Source: Thermoplasmatota archaeon
GTDB lineage: Archaea; Thermoplasmatota; Thermoplasmata; RBG-16-68-12; JAJISG01
Assembly (NCBI GenBank): GCA_022848835.1
Contig: JAJISG010000014.1
Span: 1-11,005 of the forward strand
Length of the DNA: 11,005 nucleotides
Direction of reading: 5' to 3'
Shown here piece after piece: positions 5,333 through 11,005 of the stretch (within the stretch, counting starts at the first letter, position 1; each line of letters opens with the position of its first letter). Under the pieces are notes generated by a model. The model was given only the letters and a program-made list of their open reading frames with translations. It was not told the DNA's origin and made no database searches. The position numbers and the translations under genes were made by a program.

Positions 5333-7741
5333 GTGGCGGCCACGCAGAAACTCCACCTGAAGATAGGCGGTATGTCCTGCTCCTTCTGTGCCGAGACAAT
5401 TCGCAAGGGCCTCGGCAGACTAGCCGGGGTGAGGAGGGTCTCCGTCAGCCTCTCTCATGAGGAGGCCCTGGTGGAATACGTCGCCGAGAGCTTGAGGGCC
5501 GATGACATCAGGAAGCGACTGACGGACCTCGGATACACTATTCGCGACCCCACGAAAGTGAGGACCTTCGAGGAGGAGGAGTCGGAACTCCGGGATGCGA
5601 GGAAGAAGCTGTACGCAGCCTCCGCCGCCACCGTAATCTCCACCGCCCTGATGACCAGCATGTGGCTGGGTGTAAGGCGTGACTGGTATCCCTTTGCCCT
5701 CCTGGCATTGGCCCTCTTCACCATGTTCGGCCCTGGCTGGTACATCAAGAAGATGGCCTACCATTCCCTCCGTAGACGGATACTCAACCAACACAACCTC
5801 CTGGAGTTCGGCGCCTTCGCTGGACTCGCCGGGGGGCTCTTGGGATTCGTCTTTGCCCAGTTTCCCACGGCGGATTTCCTGGCGGTCTCCGTCTTCATAA
5901 CCACATATCACATCGCCTCCGGATACGCCTCTCTACACGTGAGGACCCACTCCTCCCGAGGAGTGAGGAGGCTCCTAGACCTCCAGCCCCAGACGGCCAC
6001 CGTCCTCAGAGAGGGGCAGGAGTTTCAGGTGGCCGCGGAAGAGGTGAAGGTTGGCGAGATTGTCAGAGTGGTACCTGGACAGCGGATACCCCTGGACGGT
6101 GTGGTGGAGGAGGGAGCCTCCAGCGTAGACCGGTCCCTCGTCACCGGCGAGTCGCTACCGGTGGAGGTTCAGTCGGGGGAGGAGGTAATCGGTGGCTCGC
6201 TGAATCAGGAAGGCACCCTTCTGATCAAGGTGGTCAGGGTTGGGGATGAGTCCTTCCTTCGCAAGGTCGCCAGATATGTGGAGGAGGCGAGGGCTCTAAA
6301 GCCCGGCATCCTGCAGCTGGTGGACAGCGTCCTCAGGCACTACGTCCCGTGGGTCATTCTCATGGCTGGTGCTGCTCTCTTGATATGGACCGTGGGTGCC
6401 GCTCTTCTCTCCGAGGGTGCGGACTACGTCCGAGCTGTATTCGCCATGCTAGCGGTCCTGGTCATGGGTTATCCTTGCGCTCTAGGCATGGCCACGCCCC
6501 TTGCCATGATAAGAGGAGGGGGGTTGGCTGCCGAACGAGGAATCCTCATGAGGTCGTCGGAGGCCTTTCAGGTACTCACTAGAGCGAAATTGCTGGTCCT
6601 GGACAAAACCGGGACTGTGACCATGGGGAAGCCTCAGGTGGTGGAAGTGGTGCCCCATGAAGGAGGAGACGAAACGAGAACGGTAGAGGTGGCAGCTGCG
6701 TGCGAGGCCCATTCGGAGCATCCCCTGGGAAGAGCCATAGTGGAGAGGGCCCAGGAAGAAGGGCTGGAGACGGAGGAGGTGACCGGTTTCAAGGCTCTCC
6801 CGGGCAGGGGCGTCGAGGCCTGGTTGAGAGGGCGGAGAGCCCTCGTGGGTAAGCCCGGGTTCCTCCAGTCCTCGGGCGTCGACCTCTCATCCCTAGAGAT
6901 GGAGATCGAGAGGCTCCAGGGAGAGGCAAAGACCGTCGTGGCAGTTTCCCTAGGAGGTTCGCCTGTGGGCCTCATTGCCTTTGCCGATCTCCCCAAGGAG
7001 GATGCCCTTCAGACGGTGGAGGAGCTGAGGAGAATGGGTGTTGAAACAGTGATGATAACGGGAGACAATGAACGGACCGCTGCGGCTGCCGCGGAATGGG
7101 TGGGCATAGAGAGGGTTCACGCAGACGTCCTGCCGCAGAAGAAGGCTGAGATGATTCGGGAAATGCAGGAAGGGGGGAGGAGGGTTGTCATGGTAGGTGA
7201 CGGCATCAACGATGCCCCCGCCCTGATGCAGGCTGATGTCGGCATTGCGATTGGCGCAGGGACGGATATCGCCATCGAGTCCTCAGGCGTGATCATAATC
7301 GGAGACAGACTTCGGGCCTTAATCGACGCCTTCAAGGTAGCCAAGGTGGCCTACCGCAAGACCTTACAGAACGTGACTCTCGCCTTCCTGTTTAACGGCA
7401 TAGGGGTGCCCGCCGCCGTCACAGGCCTCGTTCATCCTGTCTGGGCCATGATCGCGATGGCCGCCAGCGTCACCACGGTCCTGATCAACTCCTTCCTCGG
7501 AAGTGTGCTTCCAGGGCGTGACACGATGCCCCGGGTCAAGGTCCTCCGTCTCCAAGTCCCCTCCATGCACTGCAGCGGCTGCCTAGCAACCCTAAGCGAC
7601 GCCGTCGGCAAGGTCCCCGGAGTGGAGAGGGTCTCAGGTTATTTGGAGGAGAAAATCCTGGAAGTCGTCCTGCAGGGCGATGCCGTGGCCGAAGAGGTAA
7701 GGAAGAGAGTGGTTCAGGCGGGTCATGTCCTCATGGAGTAG
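5333..7741 (+). CDS. Heavy-metal P1B-type ATPase, CopA-like, with a YPC membrane motif and HMA domains at both ends
   Basis: An 802-residue ATP-driven cation exporter of the inner membrane. In order: HMA domain with GMSCSFC (C16, C19); membrane spans near 93-112, 117-137, 155-178 and 180-200; actuator with VTGES (271-274); two spans near 339-359 and 369-387 holding the metal motif; phosphorylation site DKTGT (D424); SEHPLG (H463, P464) typical of P1B pumps; TGDN; GDGIND (D623, D627); spans near 677-718; and a C-terminal HMA with HCSGC (C747, C750). Length and layout match Archaeoglobus CopA, which also has HMA domains at both ends. The membrane motif is Y380-P-C382 rather than CPC, the next site is F687-N688 rather than YN, and the last is M709-A-A-S-V rather than M-x-x-S-S. 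Copper(I) export is therefore the default but uncertain. Divergent from an HxlR regulator that likely controls it. Confidence 0.95.
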   Translation: MAATQKLHLKIGGMSCSFCAETIRKGLGRLAGVRRVSVSLSHEEALVEYVAESLRADDIRKRLTDLGYTIRDPTKVRTFEEEESELRDARKKLYAASAATVISTALMTSMWLGVRRDWYPFALLALALFTMFGPGWYIKKMAYHSLRRRILNQHNLLEFGAFAGLAGGLLGFVFAQFPTADFLAVSVFITTYHIASGYASLHVRTHSSRGVRRLLDLQPQTATVLREGQEFQVAAEEVKVGEIVRVVPGQRIPLDGVVEEGASSVDRSLVTGESLPVEVQSGEEVIGGSLNQEGTLLIKVVRVGDESFLRKVARYVEEARALKPGILQLVDSVLRHYVPWVILMAGAALLIWTVGAALLSEGADYVRAVFAMLAVLVMGYPCALGMATPLAMIRGGGLAAERGILMRSSEAFQVLTRAKLLVLDKTGTVTMGKPQVVEVVPHEGGDETRTVEVAAACEAHSEHPLGRAIVERAQEEGLETEEVTGFKALPGRGVEAWLRGRRALVGKPGFLQSSGVDLSSLEMEIERLQGEAKTVVAVSLGGSPVGLIAFADLPKEDALQTVEELRRMGVETVMITGDNERTAAAAAEWVGIERVHADVLPQKKAEMIREMQEGGRRVVMVGDGINDAPALMQADVGIAIGAGTDIAIESSGVIIIGDRLRALIDAFKVAKVAYRKTLQNVTLAFLFNGIGVPAAVTGLVHPVWAMIAMAASVTTVLINSFLGSVLPGRDTMPRVKVLRLQVPSMHCSGCLATLSDAVGKVPGVERVSGYLEEKILEVVLQGDAVAEEVRKRVVQAGHVLME

Positions 7742-7769
7742 ATCGTCGCCTCCCCCCGTTGACCTGGCC

Positions 7770-8630
7770 TCAGTATTCCCCCAGAGTCCCTGTGGCCCTG
7801 GCCTTCCTCTCAATCCATCTGTAGACCAGGTAGCCCAACAGGGGGGAGAACAGGCCGAAGAGGACGATGATGACGAGCTCCGAGTTCAGTGGCATTAGCT
7901 CCGGGAACCCCTCTGGCAGGCCTATGAGGAGTGACCTGAAGGCGTCCACAGAATAGCTGACGGGGAGCCACCGGCTCACGTAATCCACGAGGAAACGCGG
8001 TAGGGCGGAGAAGGGAAAGAACATGGCGCTGAAGATCAGGAAGAAGAACTGGACGAAGCTGACTAGGAACTGAGCGCTTTCTTTCAAACGAATGGTGACG
8101 GCCGCGAACAGGAAACCGATCCCGAGGAAACCTGAGATGGTGAGCCCCAGGACGCCGAAGGCTAGGAGGATGTTCTTGGCTGGGAGACCGCCGACCAACA
8201 TGCCTACCACGAAAATCGCGAAGGCAGACATGGCCGCGGTCCAGGATAGAACGGCGAAGATCCTCGCGACCAGGTTGCCGAACTTGCTGGCGGGCGAGAG
8301 GTAGAGCGACTCCAGGGTCCCCCGAAACTGCTCCTCCCTTATGGAGAAGCCCACCTCCCACACGGTAAAACTCAGGAATAAGTTGACTATCAGCCCATAG
8401 ACCATGACAGAGGCAAATTGTCTGCTGATTTCAGCCCCCGTCCCCGGAGCCACGAACGAGAAGGCGGCGAACATGAACATCAGGATTATGAGGAAGACCT
8501 GGACAAAGAGGGCAATGAAGGCCACTGGATAACGGGAGAACTCCACTATGGTCTTCTTGGACATATCCCAGAATGTATGGAGGGACTGGAGAATCCCGGG
8601 TCGAGCCAGTCCGAAGCCCTTGTGGACCAT
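7770..8630 (-). CDS. ABC-2 type exporter permease (second of a pair)
   Basis: A 286-residue integral membrane protein of the ABC-2 family (multidrug, antibiotic, sodium or polysaccharide export). Six hydrophobic spans lie near 36-60, 74-96, 124-148, 153-179, 187-208 and 251-270. Between spans 2 and 3, in the cytosolic loop that would contact the ATPase, is REEQFRGTLESLYLSPA (about 98-114), the family hallmark. ATG 8630 is chosen because its A is shared with the upstream permease stop (TGATG). A TTG one codon earlier is possible but less likely. It ends 28 nt from the ATPase stop in tail-to-tail arrangement, with no obvious T-run terminator. It probably pairs with the neighbouring permease as a heterodimer. 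Confidence 0.9.
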   Translation of the reverse strand: MVHKGFGLARPGILQSLHTFWDMSKKTIVEFSRYPVAFIALFVQVFLIILMFMFAAFSFVAPGTGAEISRQFASVMVYGLIVNLFLSFTVWEVGFSIREEQFRGTLESLYLSPASKFGNLVARIFAVLSWTAAMSAFAIFVVGMLVGGLPAKNILLAFGVLGLTISGFLGIGFLFAAVTIRLKESAQFLVSFVQFFFLIFSAMFFPFSALPRFLVDYVSRWLPVSYSVDAFRSLLIGLPEGFPELMPLNSELVIIVLFGLFSPLLGYLVYRWIERKARATGTLGEY

Positions 8631-9484
8631 CAATACTGCCCCACCCCCTCTTTCCTCTTCAACCTCTTCTCAGTCGACAGGAAGATGGAATAACCGAGGA
8701 GGGGAACGACAGCGGCGAAAACGAACATCACCGCCGTGTGGATGTACCAAGCCTCGAAGAAATAGGAGAGGTTCAGGAGGGAGGCCCTGACGCCCTGGTT
8801 CATCCATGTAGGCGGAAAGGTGAGGGCCACGTAGCGTAGGATGGGAGGAAAGGCAGCGATGGGAAAGAAGACACCCATGAAGAAGGAGACCACCCACTGG
8901 AGGCTGTTGATGACGCTGTTGGCCTCCTTGATCTTCAGGATGAGGGCGCCGAACAGGAAGGCGAGACCCCAGAGAGGTACGAGGCCCAGGAGCAGGAAGG
9001 CCACAGCTGCGTAGACCTCCCCCCTGAAGGGATTCACTCCAAAGACCAGGGAGCCGACAGCGAGGGCGGCCACGAAGGCGATAGAGCTCCGGATGAAGGC
9101 GTAGCTCGCGATCCCTGAGACGACGTGTATCCTCTTGGCGGGGGAGAGATAGATGGATTCGAGGGTCCCCATCTCCATCTCCCTTCGAATCCAGAATCCC
9201 ACGATCCACAACATAGTGGATACGACGATGAAGACAGATGCCCCCAGCAGCATGTAGAGCTTGTAATCTGCCGTCCCCACATTCGCCAGGAAGTTCTGCC
9301 CGGCCGCTGCGTCCCCGCCTGCGACGGCTACCCCGATGAGAATGGGCATTGCGGCGAAGACCAAGGGTAGGAGGCTCTCCAGGAAGAGAGAGCCGCGGTA
9401 GCGCGAGATTATGAGGAACCTGGCTTTCAGCACCGTGAGGATGACGCCTAGACTGGAGCGGTGGGAAAACACCGACAGGCCCAA
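8630..9484 (-). CDS. ABC-2 type exporter permease (first of a pair)
   Basis: A 284-residue membrane protein with six spans near 36-57, 76-98, 128-150, 158-182, 195-214 and 249-270. RREMEMGTLESIYLSPA (100-116) falls almost exactly where the partner permease has its copy, and both proteins end in a G-x-Y tripeptide, so the two are paralogues. The start is taken as TTG 9484, the first usable codon after an in-frame stop, 18 nt after the transporter ATPase stop with a GAGGG just upstream; GTG 9472 is the alternative. It shares one base with the next gene, indicating translational coupling. Substrate unknown. Confidence 0.88.
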   Translation of the reverse strand: MGLSVFSHRSSLGVILTVLKARFLIISRYRGSLFLESLLPLVFAAMPILIGVAVAGGDAAAGQNFLANVGTADYKLYMLLGASVFIVVSTMLWIVGFWIRREMEMGTLESIYLSPAKRIHVVSGIASYAFIRSSIAFVAALAVGSLVFGVNPFRGEVYAAVAFLLLGLVPLWGLAFLFGALILKIKEANSVINSLQWVVSFFMGVFFPIAAFPPILRYVALTFPPTWMNQGVRASLLNLSYFFEAWYIHTAVMFVFAAVVPLLGYSIFLSTEKRLKRKEGVGQY

Positions 9485-9502
9485 GGCCCTCGTTAGCAGG
9501 CC

Positions 9503-10525
9503 TCAGCCCTCCTTCTGCGCGACAACCCGCGTGTCCACGCCCAGTGACCTGCCGGTCCTGGCTATGAAGACGTCCTCTAGGGTGACTTCGTGGGGCTTGA
9601 TGAAATCCACAGTGGCCCCATTGCCCACCATCGTCTCAATTATCCTGGGCAGAAGTTGGCGGCTGTCATCACAGATCACCGCCAGGGTCGTCCTCCCCTT
9701 GGACTCGGACTTGATGGTGGCAGACTTTACGCCTGGTATCTCCCTCAGATTCTGAACGACATTCTCCTGAATCACCCCCTCCAAGGTGATGACCTCCTCT
9801 GTCACCAGGGAGGACTTAAGCTCCTGGGGTGTGCCCAGCTCGATTACCCCTCCGCGATCGATGATCGCCACTCGATGACAGAGCTCCTCCGCTTCGAGCA
9901 TTAGGTGTGTCGTGTAGAATATCGTGTGCCCTTCCTCATTAAGATCCCGAACTATCTTTCGAAGCTTCCTGGCCGTCGGGACGTCCATGGTCACCGTGGG
10001 CTCATCCAGGAAGAGGACGGGGGCGTCATTGATGAGAGCCTTGGCGAACGCCAGTAGCATCTTCTGGCCAGAGGAGTATGTCTCTACACTCCTTTCAAGA
10101 TAGTCGCCTAGGCTGAGGAGCGTTGAAAGCTCCTCGATTCTCTTCCGACGAGCGGGCTTGGGCACATGGTAGAGGGCGCCGAAGTAGTCTAAGTTCTCCC
10201 TACCCGTCAGCTTCCAGTATAGCCCTCTTTCCCCCATAAGCATACAGCCTATCGAAGCCCTGACCATGTTCTCATGGGTCAAGATGTTGTAGCCGTTAAC
10301 CCACGCGGTTCCGCTGGTCGGGATGAGCAGGGTCGTGAGGCACTTGATTAGGGTGGTCTTCCCAGCGCCGTTGGGGCCTAAGAGTCCGAAAATCTCTCCA
10401 TCGTAGATCTCCAGGTTCACACCCTTCAGCGCCTGGACTTCCCTCTTCTTGGACCGGAGCCCCTTCCTGTCCTTGCTGATAAAGGTCTTGGACAGCTCCT
10501 CCATTTTGATGATTACGTCCGGCAT
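9503..10525 (-). CDS. ABC-2 transporter ATP-binding protein (DrrA/NatA-like)
   Basis: A 340-residue peripheral ATPase that would power the two downstream permeases. It has Walker A GPNGAGKTT (50-58), signature YSSGQKM (150-156), Walker B VLFLDEPT with D174/E175, and an H-loop His at 207 (TTHLML). The C-terminal third (about 235-325) is the extra domain found in DrrA-type proteins, ending in EVTLEDVFIARTGR. Departures from the textbook: the Q-loop region reads SIGCMLMGERGLYWKLTGREN with no Gln, the signature is S-S-G-Q for S-G-G-Q, and the D-loop is TMDV rather than GLDP. The first two are, as I recall, shared by a GERGLYW subgroup. An insertion of basic residues (18-28, KDRKGLRSKKR) interrupts the first sheet. 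It starts at ATG with AGGA just upstream. First gene of the exporter operon. Confidence 0.94.
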   Translation of the reverse strand: MPDVIIKMEELSKTFISKDRKGLRSKKREVQALKGVNLEIYDGEIFGLLGPNGAGKTTLIKCLTTLLIPTSGTAWVNGYNILTHENMVRASIGCMLMGERGLYWKLTGRENLDYFGALYHVPKPARRKRIEELSTLLSLGDYLERSVETYSSGQKMLLAFAKALINDAPVLFLDEPTVTMDVPTARKLRKIVRDLNEEGHTIFYTTHLMLEAEELCHRVAIIDRGGVIELGTPQELKSSLVTEEVITLEGVIQENVVQNLREIPGVKSATIKSESKGRTTLAVICDDSRQLLPRIIETMVGNGATVDFIKPHEVTLEDVFIARTGRSLGVDTRVVAQKEG

Positions 10526-10605
10526 CGTTCCTGACCTAGCTCGATATTATTCCGCCCTCTCTTTAATAGTAAATGGGTAATTGTGACCATACGAGAAGGC
10601 TAGGT
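10526..10605 (-). promoter_or_regulatory. Probable promoter region of the ABC exporter operon
   Basis: An 80-nt gap. On the minus strand, TATTAAAG (10561-10568) lies about 40 nt before the ATG and is followed by AGAGAGGGCGG. A second AT-rich run, AATAATATCG (about 10541-10550), is closer. Either could be the TATA element; the first gives a leader of about 15 nt containing AGGA at the start codon. It lies just downstream of the ribbon-helix-helix-like gene, so the operon may have its own promoter as well as read-through. Confidence 0.4.
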
Positions 10606-10613
10606 CTAGGCTT
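10594..10613. repeat. Imperfect palindrome over the end of the ribbon-helix-helix-like gene
   Basis: GAAGGCTAGGTCTAGGCTTC pairs GAAG with CTTC and CTAG with CTAG around a GT centre, with G-G mismatches. As RNA the loop is too tight for a good hairpin. It could be a weak terminator or a protein-binding site, or chance. Confidence 0.25.
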
Positions 10614-11005
10614 CCTCCCCCGAAAGCTCGCGCCTCAGTTCCTCCTTCAACTCACCTATCCGCTCGGCGGTTTCCTGCACCTTATCGACGAGGTCCTTCC
10701 GGGCGTCGAGGCCTGCGTGGATGAGGAAGGCTGCGCAGGCCGACCTGCTCTCGAAGAGACCCGACTCAACGAGGAGGTCCATCCTCTTGATGTCCTCGTC
10801 CTTCACCCTGGTCATCAGGGTGTTGGTCCTGCCCTTGAGCCCATTCTTCAGAGTGCGGATGTCGATGGCGCAGATGCCTGCCGTGGCGCCCTCCACCACC
10901 TTCCTGACCTCCCTTCCTATCCGGCCAAGATCCTCTGCAAGAGCTACCTTCAGAACGCGACCTTTCCCTCGTAGCTCCATGGTCTCTTTCAGGGCGTCAT
11001 CCACG
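10606..11005 (-). CDS. Ribbon-helix-helix-like DNA-binding protein (start at or beyond the window edge)
   Basis: About 132 residues visible. Residues 62-99 (counted from GTG 11004) read as a strand-helix-helix: NTLMTRVKDEDIKRMDLLVE, then SGLFESRSACAAFLIHAGL. The G-L-F-x-S-R-S turn and following A-x-F-L helix are typical of CopG/Arc-type DNA-binding dimers. The C-terminus (103-128) is highly charged with heptad-like spacing and may be a coiled coil. The N-terminal 60 residues, with a basic helix (RIGREVRKVVEG), I do not recognise. The start is uncertain: GTG 11004, ATG 10980, or a codon outside the window, since the frame reaches the edge. It lies upstream of the ABC exporter in the same direction, so it could regulate that operon. 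Function inferred from fold only. Confidence 0.55.
   Translation of the reverse strand, partial: VDDALKETMELRGKGRVLKVALAEDLGRIGREVRKVVEGATAGICAIDIRTLKNGLKGRTNTLMTRVKDEDIKRMDLLVESGLFESRSACAAFLIHAGLDARKDLVDKVQETAERIGELKEELRRELSGEEA

Noticed and set aside
7742..7769. Possible terminator between the metal ATPase and the permease operon.
   Set aside because: The 28-nt gap has a C-run but no T-run and no stable inverted repeat on either strand.
8631..8633. TTG as the start of the second permease.
   Set aside because: The adjacent ATG shares its A with the upstream stop (TGATG), a standard coupled arrangement, and is a stronger start codon.
1..11005. Defence, toxin-antitoxin, CRISPR, transposon or integrated element.
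   Set aside because: No repeats, terminal inverted repeats, transposase, nuclease or helicase genes are visible. The ribbon-helix-helix-like protein has no toxin partner next to it; its neighbour is an ABC exporter.

Overview
The window reads as a piece of archaeal chromosome. It carries an RtcB RNA ligase, an archaemetzincin, a deazaflavin (F420)-type nitroreductase-fold protein and an HxlR regulator. It also has a metal P-type ATPase built like Archaeoglobus CopA, AT-rich TATA-like boxes about 25 nt upstream of start codons, and many AGG/AGA arginine codons in a G+C-rich background. A Thermoplasmata-like or other euryarchaeal source is my guess from protein style; the sequence alone does not fix the lineage. 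I see no tRNA, rRNA, insertion sequence, CRISPR array or known defence system.

Left part (1-3301): an M20 metallopeptidase, cut by the left edge, runs rightward and meets a leftward pair head to tail by a 4-base stop-codon overlap. The pair is rtcB followed, one base after its stop, by an archaemetzincin gene. The archaemetzincin has Asp where the metzincin zinc motif normally has Gly.

Middle part (3302-4014): a 200-plus-base spacer holds a leftward promoter for rtcB and a rightward TATA-like box. Downstream of the latter lies a short stretch that reads as a single-membrane-span peptide but is out of frame with its only good start codon. It ends directly in front of a small F420-type nitroreductase-fold protein.

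Central part (4015-7741): an HxlR-family regulator and a GNAT acetyltransferase form a leftward operon. They diverge from an 802-residue heavy-metal P-type ATPase across a 76-base AT-rich region with a perfect 7-bp inverted repeat. The layout suggests a metal- or redox-responsive switch controlling both directions. The ATPase has metal-binding HMA domains at both ends, but its membrane motif is Tyr-Pro-Cys instead of Cys-Pro-Cys, and other copper-site residues also differ. This is the most interesting protein in the window.

Right part (7770-11005): a leftward ABC-2 export operon encodes one ATPase and two paralogous six-span permeases, compactly arranged (17-nt gap, then a 1-base stop/start overlap). 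It lies behind a ribbon-helix-helix-like protein gene that reaches the right edge and may regulate it. The exporter's substrate cannot be told from sequence.
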